Source: Aedes albopictus (lineage: Eukaryota; Arthropoda; Insecta; Diptera; Culicidae). From it: a DNA stretch of 64,000 bases. Below, in pieces: positions 10,720 through 22,179 of this stretch. A program made the translations under genes and the position numbers. Numbering within the stretch: the first letter of the stretch is position 1; each line of letters starts with the position of its first letter. The stretch is from positions 363,075,238 through 363,139,237 of the forward strand of contig NC_085138.1 in assembly GCF_035046485.1 (NCBI RefSeq). The letters are read 5' to 3'. The notes under the pieces were generated by a model that saw nothing but the letters and a program-made list of their open reading frames with translations, was not told the DNA's origin and made no database searches.

Positions 10720-12130
10720 TGACACCACTACCCCCGTGCCTTTGTCCTCCGCGCCATTCATGTCCTCGTCAAAGTTATGCTTCCACTTTTCGATCACCTC
10801 ACGTCCGTCCGTCAAGAGTACTCCGTCCTCATCCCTGCACATTTCGGCTCGTGGCACGAAGCCGTAGTGGGATGCTTTAAGCTTCTGGTAGAACTTCCGT
10901 GCTTCTTGGGAACGGCACAGCAGTTCCATTTCCTTGCACTGCGCTTCTTCCAGCCGGTGCTTTTGCCCCGGCTGCTGTTTCCGCTTCTGTTTGTAACATT
11001 CCACGTTCTGTCGGGTTCCTTGCTGCAGCCTTACCGCCCATGCTGCGCTCTTCTCCTACAAAATCACTCTGCACTCCACGTCTTACCATTCGTTTCGTCG
11101 AATCCTTTTCCCGTACCCGATGGTACTCTCGACTGCGTCGTTGATGGATGCCTTTACTGTTCTCCAGCAGTTTTCTAGAGGGGCCACATCGACCTCGCCC
11201 TCGTCTGACAACGCTACTTCAAGATTCCACGCGTATGCTGAGGCGACATCCGGTTGTTTCAGTCGCTCTAGGTTCTTCCGTGGCGGTCGCCGGTACCGTA
11301 CATTGTTGATGACGGAGAGTTTTGGGCGCATTTTGACCGTCACCAGATAGTGGTCGGAGTCGATGTTGGCGCCTCGATAGGTCCTGAAGTCGATAATGTC
11401 GGAGAAGTGCCGTCCGTCAATCAGAACGTGGTCGATTTGAGATTCCGTCTGCTGAGGTGAGCTCCAGGTGTAACGATAAGGGAGGCTGTGTTAGAAAAAG
11501 GTGCTACGTATGGCCATATTTTTGGAGGCGGCGAAATCAATGAGTCGTAGGCCGTTTTCGTTTGTTTGCTGGTGGGCGCTGGGCTTACCAATCGTCGGTC
11601 TGAATTCCTCCTTCTGGCCTACCTGAGCGTTTAAATCTCCTATGATGATCTTGACGTCGTGGCTTGGGCAGCGGTCGTACTCGCGTCTGAGCTGCGCGTA
11701 AAATGCGTCCTTGTCATCATCAGTACTTCCGGAGTGTGGGCTGTGCACGTTTATTATGCTGAAGTTGAAGAATCGGCCCTTGATCCTCAACCTGCACATT
11801 CTTTCGTCGATCGGCCACCAACCGATCACGCGCTTCTGCATATCACCCATCACGATGAAAGCTGTTCCCAGCTCGCGTGCGTTGACGCAGCTTTGGTAGA
11901 TAGTATGATAACCTCTAATTGTTCGCATCATGGATCCTGTCCAACACACCTCCTACAGCGCTACGATGCCGAACCCGCGGTCCTTCAGTAGATCGGCAAG
12001 TATGCGGGTGCTCCCAATGAAGTTGAGAGATCGGCAGTTCCACGTACCGAGTTTCCAATCGCAAGTCCTTTTTGTTCGCTGGGGTCGTTGCCGTTGGTCT
12101 CGGTTCGTATTATTCTGTTGCTGATTTTCC
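10720..12130 (-). pseudogene. RTE-type element, APE endonuclease fragment
   Basis: The reading direction is leftwards in three decayed frame blocks. From about 12065: KLGTWNCRSLNFIGSTRI, a broken LQE-like site, then EVCWTGSM (11949 onwards), RGRFFNFSIINVHSPHSG-like sequence (RIKGRFFNFS is seen), IIIGDLNAQVG, and IDFAASKNM to about 11491. Next comes an altered region (11343-11490) holding ESQIDHVLIDGR and NIDSDHYLV-type motifs, then 11083-11343. Finally 10720-11004 contains the linker with ARKFYQKLKASHYGFVPRAEMCRDEDG. These are the endonuclease and linker of an RTE-type ORF (the fold is often annotated as craniofacial development protein 2-like). The RT half is missing here; the fragment at 1-890 begins close to where this one stops. 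Confidence 0.85.
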
Positions 12131-12490
12131 GTTACAATGTTTTTTTACGGCTGGCTCGTAGGGTCTGACATCAACCCATTACTTTTCGGAGGACCATAGT
12201 GCACAGTTGTGCTTGGAGTCCTTCCCTAGCATTCGGAAGTTTATCAGCCGCCGCTAACATGGGGATCAGACGCTGTTTTCAGCCGCTCCTCCTGGAGAAT
12301 AGACGCTCAGGTTTGTCGAAGCAAACCCCCCTCCCCCCTTCCCTGTCAGCCTACGGCCAAAGTTCGTACCGGGGTTGGATCCGATCTTCCCTAAGGTTGC
12401 TCGCAGTTCGGCCGGTGCCACACGGAGGTAGGGACAGGAGTTGCTGGGCAGAGGCTAGTGATCTGTACGTACAATATGAATTGGTCACAT
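12131..12490 (-). other. Probable 5' UTR of the RTE-type fragment
   Basis: The segment lies directly upstream of the endonuclease start on the minus strand. It shares wording with the 5' leader of the other RTE copy (near 45.35-45.6 kb), for example the GACGCTGTTT and CTCCTGGAG/CTCCTTGGTG stretches around the AGACGCTCAGG/AGATGCTCGGG motif. No ORF is conserved. The outer limit is approximate. Confidence 0.5.
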
Positions 12491-13604
12491 CACTATGACC
12501 AGCACTATCGTGAACCGCCACACACATCACGCTTTCCATCCATCTGTCGGAAACAATTTGGTTCCGTCCCACTTCGATGGATATGACAGACGAGCGAGGG
12601 ATTCACGCTCGGAAGGATGCGAAAGGCCACCCGCCCGCCGCCAACGCCACAACGGGAAAAAAGCAGAAATGGATTTTCCGGTTGATCCTTGCTGTTCGCA
12701 AAGTAGGTTAATAAATTCATTGTATACGTTCGAGACGAGCTGGAAACGGTGTCAATGTGAACATGAACGGGTGCTGCTGCCGGAACTGATGAAGCCATTT
12801 TCCGTGCATTTGTCGCGCTTAAACGAGTGTTATCTAGCCAATAACAATTAAGGTGATATTTGCTTGAAGCAACAAACAGCTCCACCATTCCATCACCATT
12901 TTTCCGGCTTCCCAAGATATCGCTTCACCTCCAAGGAGCGCAGCGTCTAGGAAAGTCATGGAAACACAAGTAGACAGAACCATTAACATTTATTATCATT
13001 GTTATTACCTTCATCATGCTTGACTTCCACTTGGACGCTGCAGCGTCCTACTGCCGGTGGTGTTGGAAATGGGAAAGATGAGCGAGAAAAATGAAGTCCG
13101 CACGTGTAACAATTGGCTCCGATAGATGGCGTCGCCGACGGCTATGATGGGAAAGTGCATCAACGTGAAAGGGGATTCGCCAAAACTAAGCACACCGGGT
13201 GTAGGTCCGGATTTTCCGGGTAGTCGTCCGGGTTGTGTCTAGCGCTGATACATCTTGGGTGTCAACAGCCAGCGTCTTCGTCGGGGTTGCACTTGGGGGT
13301 GACAGAACGAGTTTGTTGGACAAAATGTTCAAGGCTACCTAGTAGTATGGGACACACATCAAATTCTTGCTCCAGTCGACTTTTTCGATTCCATTTAGGT
13401 CCCATATGAACTGTGCAAAATTTCAGCGCAATCGGTGAAACTATAATTTAGCGCAAGCGGTTCAAAGTTTCCATAGGATTTACTATGGGAAAAGTTACAC
13501 TTTCTAGAGGTCGCCCCTTGTCTCCTTAATTCAGATCTTTTATCTCTTATATAAATCAAACCAATATCATATTTTGATCGTTAGTACTTCACCTCTACCC
13601 GGCT
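12491..13604. other. Unassigned sequence, no gene seen
   Basis: GC-richer and less repetitive than its surroundings. ORFs overlap on both strands (12495-12851 plus, 12505-12915 minus) with no recognisable domain. About 13330-13520 has the style of a dispersed repeat (the GCGCAATCGGTGAAACTAT and GCGCAAGCGGTTCAAAG segments), but no boundaries could be set. Confidence 0.4.
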
Positions 13605-14140
13605 AGGAGCAGACAGAATTCGTAGTCAGAAAGTTCCAAAAGAATCATAATGCGGATTCAGGATAAGCTCAATAGCAAATAGAACGCGTAGTCAGGAGAG
13701 GCACAGAAGCAGACAGCAAGCGTAGTCAGTAGAAGCTCGTCAAGAGACAGAATGTTAATTAAGGAATAACTCATAAGCAAACAGATAGCGTAGTCTTGAA
13801 AAGCTTACGAGTGAACAGATTGTAAATCAAGTAATGCTCAGGAGCAGACAGAGCATGTAATCAGAAAAAGCTCAGGAGCAGACAGAATGCAGCACATTCA
13901 GAAAGAGTTCAGAATCAAACAGAAAGCGTAGTCAGAAGAATCGTATGATAGAACAGAACATGAGAAGACAAAACGATTAATCAGAATAAGCGTTCGAGTG
14001 AACAGATTCTGGAATCAGGAAGAGTTTAGAAACAGAAGAAGCTCTCAAACAGAGAATATTAATAAAGGGTTCAAGAACAGACAGACGGCATAAACATAAG
14101 AAGCTCGCAGACAGAAAGTGGATTTAGAAGGAGCTATAAA
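13605..14140 (+). repeat. Degenerate minisatellite, unit about 34-37 bp
   Basis: Units resemble GAGCAGACAGAATGCGTAGT followed by CAGAAGAAGCTCAG. Consecutive clear units start near 13830 and 13864 (about 34 bp) and 13901 (about 37 bp). Divergence increases towards both ends. No ORF is found. Confidence 0.7.
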
Positions 14141-14700
14141 TCAGTGGTGTCATCGCGGTTATTCCAAGTTACTCACGGAATAATCAACTTCTCAAATGAT
14201 ATTGTTTTTTAATTGCTTGTATGAAAATACCCTTCTTCGAAAAAGTTGTCTAACCCATTCTTAGTGCATTCATAATCAAGATCTAAGATGTTTTGTGCTC
14301 TATCAATTATAAAAACCTTTGCGAGCTTTTCTATTTTTTAGGCCTTCCATTTAAGAAAAGTCTCCATTGTAATATTGACAATTATGCTTCCTACTTAAAC
14401 GTAGTAAAATAACCTTCAAATAAAATTCACACTAGGTTTGAAATTCTTCTATGGATTTTTTTTTTATTTGGAAAATCGTCCAGGTATTTCTTTAAAAAAA
14501 ATCTATAGGGCGTAACACTCCCCATTATCAACGCTTCATACACTAGGCGCCCCTCCGTTTTTTGCTTAAATTGGGAAAAACCCCTCCCTTGGCCCCACTT
14601 CTGTACACGGGCCTGAAACACAGCATGAGCGAATTAGATTTTGAGACCCAAAATGACACTCGCACTCAGAACTGTCAAGGCTAGTGTCAAGGTTTCTTTC
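14141..14700. other. Unassigned AT-rich sequence
   Basis: No gene, TIR or SINE structure recognised. The small minus ORF at 14427-14621 has no recognisable features. Confidence 0.3.
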
Positions 14701-15045
14701 AGATATATGCCTAGCAATTCATCAAGGATAATCCGCAAAGAATATATTTTATAAATTTTGCGATTGTTTCATACAAAAATTAAATACTTCAAGAATTTCA
14801 CAAAATTGCTCAAGAAAATCCTCTAGAGCTTTTCTTTGAAAAATTTTTAGAGATTCTTTTGGAATTTTTAGATTTTTCGGAATCCTTTCGAAATTGTTAA
14901 TTTGGAAAAAATAGTTCATGGATTCCTTCAAGAAAATCTTCCATGGAACACTTCATGAGTTTCTTCAGGAATTGTTTATAAAGTTCTTCAAAATTTCCTA
15001 AACAAATCCCCCAGAGATTTGTTCAAGTATCTACCAGAATTAATC
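14701..15045. repeat. Degenerate 12-bp repeat tract
   Basis: TTCTTCAGGAATTGT and TTCAAGAAAATCTTCC words; left part of the tract interrupted by the TIR element at 15051-15840. Confidence 0.6.
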
Positions 15046-15050
15046 TACCA

Positions 15051-15840
15051 GTACCGTAATCCGGGGTCAAATTGATCACTTTGAAACAACTTTTGCGGAT
15101 AACATCAGTGCCAATTCAAATATTGCCAAAAGAATTTCTGTAAAACCAGTACCCAGTGGATCTCCATGGAACCATGTGACAGAATTTTGTTCAACAAATT
15201 TAAACTTTAAGTTAAATAATTCCAAATATCAAAAAATTGGAAATGTCACTTTGGGGCGAAATTGATCAGTACACAATTAAACATCGATTGGAAAGGAAAA
15301 TTTCCTTCTCCGCTTAATTTTGCTCCTCTAAAACCGAATAACGTGTTTAAAATCTTACAACTAGTGAATTTAATACTTTAAATGCAAAATTAAACTTTCA
15401 AATTCCCCCTTAAACGCCTAAAGGTAGGCAATTTCACATGAAATAAGTGATTTCTATCACACTAAATGACTATTTCATCATAAAATGAACTTTTTTATAA
15501 CTATTTCATGTTCTGATTAGCTACATAACTTCCCCACCAAGGCTCCACAAAAATATTAAAACAGAGAATTTACGGGAAGTCCTATTAGCAATCGATTGTT
15601 TAGTAGCGATGATTTCAGCTAAATGAGATATACATTGCAAATTCCTTGAAAAAATAAGGCAAAACTAAATTTTTTCTAAAAATTTAAAAGTCTACACTCA
15701 TCTCTAGACAGCTACGAACCAGATGACGTAAAAAGTTTAAGATTATTACGACGCTTAAGAGTCCCTAGTATGGAATTACAATCTAGTACCCGAATGATCA
15801 ATTTCACCCCGCTGATCAATTTGACCCCGGTTTACGGTAC
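15051..15840. mobile_element. Non-autonomous DNA transposon, 790 bp, near-perfect 28-bp TIRs
   Basis: Bases 15051-15078 and the reverse complement of 15813-15840 match at 27 of 28 positions (ends GTACCGTAA, then CCGGGGTCAAATTGATCA). A second, internal copy of the GGGGYGAAATTGATCA word occurs just inside both ends (about 15253-15269 and 15794-15810). There is no transposase ORF. The ends are palindromic around TA (GTAC), so a TA target duplication is possible but cannot be separated from the TIR. Confidence 0.85.
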
Positions 15841-15844
15841 CTTT

Positions 15845-17985
15845 AAAATTTGCTCTTGAGGCTTTTACAATAATTTATCGGAGGTTCCAGAGATGTTTTG
15901 AGAATCTACAGAAATTACTTTTTGCTTTTCTACAGAAATTCATGCACATATTCCCTAGAAAAATCATTAAGGATTTTATTTAAAAAAATCCTCCAAACTT
16001 TATTTTAGTCAACCCTCTAAAAATTTCTCTATAAATTCCCACCCGAATACCCGATACCTCCCGAAATTTCAAGGATTCCCTTAGTAAATCTTCTTTGTAT
16101 TTCTTTCACAATTACTCCATGCATCCCTCTAGAAATTCCTCTAAGTATTCTTCCAGAAAATCTCACAAAGATTCGCTTGGAAATTCCTTTTGCAATTTCT
16201 TCATAAAATCTTCTTTTAGTCCTTTCAGAAAATCTTCCAGCTTTTCCGTCGGAAACTCATGGATTGTTATGGATTCATTGAGAAATTCCTCGAGAAGTCT
16301 TCTTTTAGAAAGTCTTGCATAAATTTTATCAAAAATTTATCCAAGGATTCCCCTAGAAAATCTTCCAAATATTTCTTAACAAAAATCTACCAGAGATTCA
16401 TTCATAAATTCCTCTAGGAAACTTCTCTAGGCTTCCGTTCAGAAATTTATTTCAGAAAATCCTCAATCCATTGATTCAAAAACTTTTCCAGAGTTTCCTT
16501 CAAAGATGCCTCTAAAGAATTCTTCAAAAAGTTCTCCTTCAAGGATTCCTCCAATAATTCGTCCAGGGATTTCTTCACAATTTTCTTCAAATAATTTTAG
16601 AAAATGTTCCTGTGATTCTATCAGAAAATAACTCTGGAAACTTACTCATTTCAAAATCACTTTTATTTACAAAATCATTAAGAACCTTTAAATATTCATA
16701 GTTTGTTTCAAGAAAAGCCTTCAATGTTTCCAGAAATTTCCAAAGAGAGTCATCCAGAAGTTTCTGTAAAAGATCTTCCAAGGATACTTTAAAAATTTCT
16801 AAGGAATTCCCCGGATTTTTTTTCTGGGATTCCTTTAGAAAACCCACTAAAAGCTCCCCAAAAATTGCTTTAGAAGCCCTTTAGTAAATCTTTCGTGAAC
16901 TATTATCTTAATTGCATCATGGGTGAATTTAGAAAAATTTCCAGAGATTTCATGGATTTTATACAAGACATTTTTTGGTATGCTTCAAAAATTCATCCAT
17001 GAATTTCTCATGAGTCTTCTTCACAAATTTCTCCTGAAATTGCTCAAATAGTTCCTCCAGGATTTTATCTGAAAATTCCCTTAGAAACCCCTCTATAAAT
17101 ATATTAAAAACATCCTCCTTGCATTCATTTACAAAATCGTCCAGCGATTCTTCAGACAATCAAACATGGAGAATCTTTTCAGAAATTTCCTCTAGTATTC
17201 CAGAAACTATTCCAGGGTTTCGTTTTCCAAACATTCATTCGAAATTTTATTCTCTTTATTTTGAAATTCTTTTGAGAGGCTCTTCAACGAATTTCACAGA
17301 GAATTATTTGCTAGAAGAAAACAATTCGGAGAAGGAGAAGATTTATTCTCCAAGGGTTCCTTTAACCATATAATAAGTACAATACCTTTAGTGAAACCTT
17401 GCTCAATTTACGCAACTTCATCCGGGCAAAAGCTCAACTAGTCTTCCCAAAAGTTTATTTTAGAAAATCTTTCAAAATTTCCTCTCAAATTTCTCCAGGA
17501 TGTCCTTCAGGGATTCCTTCATATACCTTCAATTCCTTCCACAACTGCTTCATTGGTCGAATTGGAAATTCATCCTGGGATTTTTGCAGTAAATCTTATA
17601 GGGAGTTTTTTTAAAGAAATTATTCATGAAATTCCTTCAATTCATCTTCCATTGATTCTTTCAGAAAATCTTTCAGCGGTTTCTTCAACAATTCTGCCAT
17701 TTATTTTTTAAGATGTCCAGAAATCTCACTAAAGATTCTCAAAAAAAATCTTCCACAGATTTTTCTTCAGAAATTCCTCCAGGATTTCCTACAGAAAATC
17801 TTTTCGCAATTTCTTTAAAAAAAAGTGTAGAAATTCCTGTAGGAATTTCCATGCGATCCACCCAGTATTCTGAAAAGGTTTACAGAGAAGTTTTTTTCTA
17901 TGAAGGTTTCCAAAAGTATTTTCATAAATTAGTCCAAGCAGCCTCCAGAAAATCCTCAAAGAATTCTTTAAGAATTTATCTATGA
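15845..17985. repeat. Degenerate 12-bp repeat tract, pyrimidine-rich on plus
   Basis: Long run of TTCCTCCAGAAATT/TTCTTCAGAAAATCTTCC words. Minus-strand open frames at 16587-16847 and 16959-17159 give lysine/glutamate/phenylalanine/leucine-rich peptides (FLREFSDKILEELFEQFQEK style); plus-strand frames give serine/phenylalanine-rich ones. These are treated as repeat by-products. Confidence 0.75.
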
Positions 17986-18160
17986 CAGCGGATCTGTGTG
18001 ATGGTTATAGCCCCTGGCTATCAGGCCGAGGACCTAGGATCGAATTCCACTCCCGACAAACTTACAAAAATGTGAGTTTTTCCTTCGGAATGGAAGTTAG
18101 GCGTGAGTTCCGAGATAAACTAGCCTAGGGCTAAAAATCTCGAATAAAAATAATTAAAAA
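17986..18160 (+). mobile_element. tRNA-derived SINE with 3' hairpin tail (family S2)
   Basis: The head has GTGTGATGGTTATAGC (A-box-like) and GGATCGAATTCCACTCC (B-box-like). The body contains CGACAAACTTACAAAAATGT and CCTTCGGAATGGAAGT. The 3' end has the hairpin AGCCTAGGGCT followed by AAAAATCTCG and an A-rich tail. The same head, body and tail occur on the minus strand split across 32403-32432 and 33537-33675. AATTCTTT occurs near both ends, but a target duplication is not certain. Confidence 0.75.
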
Positions 18161-18164
18161 AATT

Positions 18165-18647
18165 CTTTCGTGGATTCTCTAAGAAAAAGAAACGAACTAA
18201 TTCGAAAATTGTATCCATGAACTCCTTCACATATTTCACCTTGAGAGATTTTTAACCTTCCATGGGTTCACAAAATCTTTTATGATCTCTTTTTATATTC
18301 CTCCAGAGGTTTCTTCACATATTTCTTCAGAAAATCCTGCCAAGATTTCTCTAAAAAACTCTGCAAATATTCCCTCAGAAAATCTTAAAAAAAACTTCCG
18401 TGGTTCCAACCTTGTGAAAAATCCTTCACGATTCCACGAAGCCATATCTAGAATTTTCATGAGCACAAATCTGAAGAACAGAATGTTGGTTTGTGCTGAA
18501 AAGTATAGATCGTTTGGTCACCATCAGCAGATAACCAACCGATCAACTTTCGATTCCTTGAAAAAAATGTACAGGGAAATTTTCAGAACATCTTGTTAAG
18601 ATTCCTCTTGAAATTTTTCCAGGGATTCTTTCAGAAATACCGTTAGA
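18165..18647. repeat. Degenerate 12-bp repeat tract
   Basis: Same TTCCTCCAGAGGTTTCTTC style as neighbouring tracts; interrupted on the right by the Feilai-like SINE. The plus ORF 18282-18599 is low-complexity in its first half and unassigned. Confidence 0.6.
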
Positions 18648-18660
18648 GATTTAATCATAT
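18648..18660 (+). repeat. Left target duplication of Feilai-like SINE
   Basis: GATTTAATCATAT, repeated exactly at 18958-18970. Confidence 0.88.
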
Positions 18661-18957
18661 CTCTCTCTCTTTCTCTTCTTGGCGTAACGTCCTCATTGGG
18701 ACAAAGCCTGCTTCTCAGCTTAGTGTTCTATGAGCACTTCCACAGTTATTAACTGAGAGCTTCCTCTGCCAATGACCATTTTGCATGCGTATATCGTGTG
18801 GCAGGCACGAAGATACTCTATGCCCAAGGAAGTCAAGGAAATTTCCTTTACGAAAAGATCCTGGACCGACCGGGAATCGAACCCGTCACCCTCAGCATGG
18901 TCATGCTGAATACCCGTGCGTTTACCGCCTCGGTTATATGGGCCCTATGTTATATAT
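18661..18957 (-). mobile_element. Feilai-like tRNA-derived SINE, complete
   Basis: Read leftwards from 18957: GGGCCCATATAACCGAGGCG, then GGTAAACGCACGGGTATTC, a TGACGGGTTCGATTCCCGGT B box, a body with CCTGCCACACGATATACGC and CCCAATGAGGACGTTACGCC, and a GA-rich 3' tail. It is flanked by 13-bp duplications (18648-18660 and 18958-18970). A second, more diverged copy is at 35505-35712. The name Feilai-like is from memory of Aedes SINEs. Confidence 0.85.
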
Positions 18958-18970
18958 GATTTAATCATAT
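18958..18970 (+). repeat. Right target duplication of Feilai-like SINE
   Basis: Second GATTTAATCATAT; its last bases merge with the following AT array. Confidence 0.85.
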
Positions 18971-18975
18971 ATATG

Positions 18976-19067
<92 letters not shown>
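18971..19067. repeat. (AT)n microsatellite
   Basis: About 44 uninterrupted AT units from about 18980, preceded by ATATGTATGT; starts at the edge of the SINE's target duplication. Confidence 0.95.
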
Positions 19068-19069
<2 letters not shown>

Positions 19070-19079
19070 AAACTTATCC

Positions 19080-20130
19080 GAATTGTTGAATATCTTGGGA
19101 TACCTTTCAAAAAATCTTCCACACATTTTCAATACCTTTTACATTGATTATTTTAGAATATATTCTTACAACTTCTGAACAAATTTTTGATTTTTTTTTA
19201 GAAATTCTTTTAATTTTTCAGTAATACCTCTTGTTTATGTTTTTTTAGAAAACCCTTTTGATTTTTTTTTTCGCAAAATCTTCCATGAATAATTATTTGA
19301 GCGAATATCTCAGATAATAAGAAATTAGGATATTCTGCAGAAAAGCTACTAAATAATATTTAAGAAACTCCCCCAAAGTTTTATTAAGCAACAATAATGA
19401 ATTCATTAGGAGAATCATTCAGAGTGTCATTACGGAATTTCTCCAAAGTTTGATTAGTAAATTCATCTAGGCATTCCTTAATAAATCCTCCAGTGATTCA
19501 TTGTGAAAGTCCTCTAAAGTTTCCTCCAGAAAATCTTCCAAAGATTCTTTAAGAAATTTTTCCATGATTTCTTAAAGAAAATCTTTCCTGGATTTTTCCC
19601 TAAATTGCTCCATGGATTCCTCGAAGGACTCTCTCAGAATATCTTTTACGTAATCCCTCAAAATCTACTCCAGCGATTTCGTTACAAAATCGTTCAAGGA
19701 GTCTTTCAGAAGTTTATCCAAAGGATTCTTCAGGAATTCTTTCAAGGGTTGTTGAAGAATTTACGTATGCCTCTAAGAATTGTTCCAGAAAAGTGTCCGA
19801 GGTATCCTTCCATTAATTTTTATAAAAAATCCTTCAAAAATTGTTTCAAGAATTTTTGCAGATATTAGTTCATTGATTCTCCCAAGGATTATTTCAGAAA
19901 TACCTCCTGAAATTTATTAAGAAATTATATAAGTGTAGAATTAGCTTCATGTTAAAATACACATTAATAAAAACAAAAAAAAAAAAATTAAGAAATTCTT
20001 GGTAAACTTCTTGATAGGGCTCAACGCATTAATCAATTTTTCCCTCCTGGAATTCCTTCACAAATTTCTGCTTGATTTCTTTCAGTGATTCCAGCAGGAT
20101 TTCCTCCAGAGATTTTTGCAGAAATACAGA
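19080..20130. repeat. Degenerate 12-bp repeat tract with a short retroelement tail
   Basis: Again TTCCTCCAGAAAATCTTCC words. Within it, 19933-19987 (TAGAATTAGCTTCATGTTAA, then AATACACATTAATAAAAAC and an A run) looks like the short 3' end of a plus-strand retroelement. Confidence 0.6.
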
Positions 20131-20156
20131 ATTATTTATGGCATTTCTCCGCCTAT

Positions 20157-21375
20157 TCCCCAGACAACCAGGAGTCGTATAAGAAACCACGCTGTGCATC
20201 GTATGAAGTACTATTTTAAATCACTATCGCATATATGTACGACTGACTAACAATTTTCATCGCATATGATGTTATTGTTTGAACTTATTACGATGTATCA
20301 GGTAAAGTCATATAAGAATACAAATCAACTTTTACAAGGTATGAGTACATCGTAGTAGATGATATTCTGATGATGTATTGCGATGAACTTTACTTATTTG
20401 CAAAAGCGTGCGAGCAAACTCGCAAAGTGTTAAATGAATTCGCATAATTGCGCACTGCGATGATTATACGACTTCGCTTGATACTTTTCTTGTTCTGTCA
20501 GTTTACCTCGCATTGGTGTATGATGAAATCGCATAAAAGTACAAATAAACTCGTTAAAGTGTGCATACAAACTCGCATAAACTAGAAGCGTTAATGATGG
20601 CATAATGCGATATGATATGTGATAACAATTAAAGAGTTTCTGTTGAACTGTGGATGCAGTGCCAAAAAGCAACCACAAAGTGAACAGCCAGAATTATGGT
20701 TGCAAAGTCACCACTATTAATTTTGTTGGCCTGATAATCAACAATGGGATGTGCTAGCCAGCGAGGGGCAGTGAAAACTGTGCGAGAAATGGTGCTTCGT
20801 CGTTTTAGCCTACCATCCACGTACAGCGCAAGTGAACCAAGTGCTTTCCAATCAGACAACCCAGAGATCATTAGTTCGATATCGAGCTGACAATTTTTTT
20901 TTTTTAATATTATTAAGTCGCATAAGATGTCGAATTACGTCACAATAGCACACACGGTGCATCGCATAAGATATCGCTTCAAGTCATATAGTGTTATTAC
21001 TGTTCCGTCAATGCACGTATAGCGCCTCCACTTTTGTTCGCATAAGGCACTTTGCGTCTTATACGATGTAGCTTTAAGGACAGACTTGTTAGAATCCCAA
21101 AATGGCCGCCACAATGGCCGACTTTGGCACCTACTCACGATTTCGAGCGCACAAATCTCTTCGTAAACAAAACCAGCGCACCTGATCTTCTTATTTTAAG
21201 TTTATTACAAGTGAGCAAGAACAGAATAATCAAATACACTGTTGTTTGAGGCTTGATTCTTGAGATTTGTGCGTTTGAAGTTCTGATGTACTTTTGAAGC
21301 GGGATTTAATGACGTTTGTCCTTAACGCATAAAAGTACGTATAACATGAACATAAACTTCATTTTTTTTTTCTGG
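20157..21375. mobile_element. Candidate composite CCCAGA-ended element
   Basis: The left edge reads CCCAGACAACCAGGAGTCG and the right edge ends in TTCTGGGA near 21375. The interior is full of TCGCATAA, CGTATAA and TTATACGA words in both orientations, with a second CAGACAACCCAGAGATCATT start at 20855. The style matches the CCCA-ended MITEs elsewhere in the window, probably with one copy inside another. Boundaries are weak and no transposase ORF is present. Confidence 0.4.
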
Positions 21376-22174
21376 GAAATCCCTCTACAATAGTTTTCTC
21401 CAAGGATACTTTTAGGATTTTTTTCAAGGATTTTAAAGAATTAGTTTCCAAGTTTATAGAACGTGTAGTCAAAATGTTGGTGAAGATTGGTAATTGAATA
21501 CGGAATATTATTGTGAGAAACTAGGGAGTTGACAGAACGCGGAGACGCAAGAATTTCGAGTTGTTCTTATCTCAAAATAATGATAATCATCATGCCGTTG
21601 TTAGGTTTTGTCCAGAAGTCAGACTCTGTTACTCCTACGTACACTATCTACAGCGATGGCAACACAAACGAATAGCGTCGCGCTGCTGCTGCTACTGTTG
21701 TGCAATAAGATAAACATAAACAATACGAACGAAGAAGCTCGGCTTTCATTGTGCTCCGTGGATTTTCCCTCGACACTCAAAGACGCCCACCGCTACCAGC
21801 CAGCAGCACTTGGAGACTGACCGAGGTTTCTGGGTAACGACACAGCTGGTGATTTTCCACTAAACTGCACAGCTGGAATGCAAGGAGCAGCAGGTACCTA
21901 GCTTGTGCTAGTGCCATCATAGTCGTTACCCAGAAGTCAACCAGCTCCACCAGATACAGCTGGTGCAGGTGGATGATGATGATGGTTGGCGGGTTGGTCG
22001 ATTCGGTGTTGTCGACAGCTAATGAGAGAGAAAAACGAAATTTCCGCTCGTTGGATTCCGGGAACTTTTGTTACAATGATGTCGTGAAGAGATACAATTT
22101 GCTCCTGGCTTGTTGTAATGCGATAATGTTGAAATGGGTGGGATGTCTGCACAGTTGGAATTTCTTTTATATTC
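21376..22174. other. Unassigned sequence, no gene seen
   Basis: Mixed AT-rich and GC-richer DNA with GCTGGTG-rich words around 21780-21970. The overlapping ORFs 21937-22152 (minus) and 21973-22197 (plus) lack recognisable domains. Confidence 0.35.
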
Positions 22175-22179
22175 TATCT

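Noticed and set aside
10777..12124. Plus-strand ORFs across the RTE endonuclease region
   Set aside because: They are opposite-strand shadows of the minus-strand endonuclease; only the minus frames carry family motifs.
12495..12915. Overlapping 118- and 136-residue ORFs as a host gene
   Set aside because: Opposite-strand overlap, no recognisable domain, and no start or splice evidence.
18850..18957. Possible tRNA gene on minus (also at about 41570-41673)
   Set aside because: Both are heads of SINEs with bodies and flanking short duplications; they do not fold into a complete cloverleaf on inspection.
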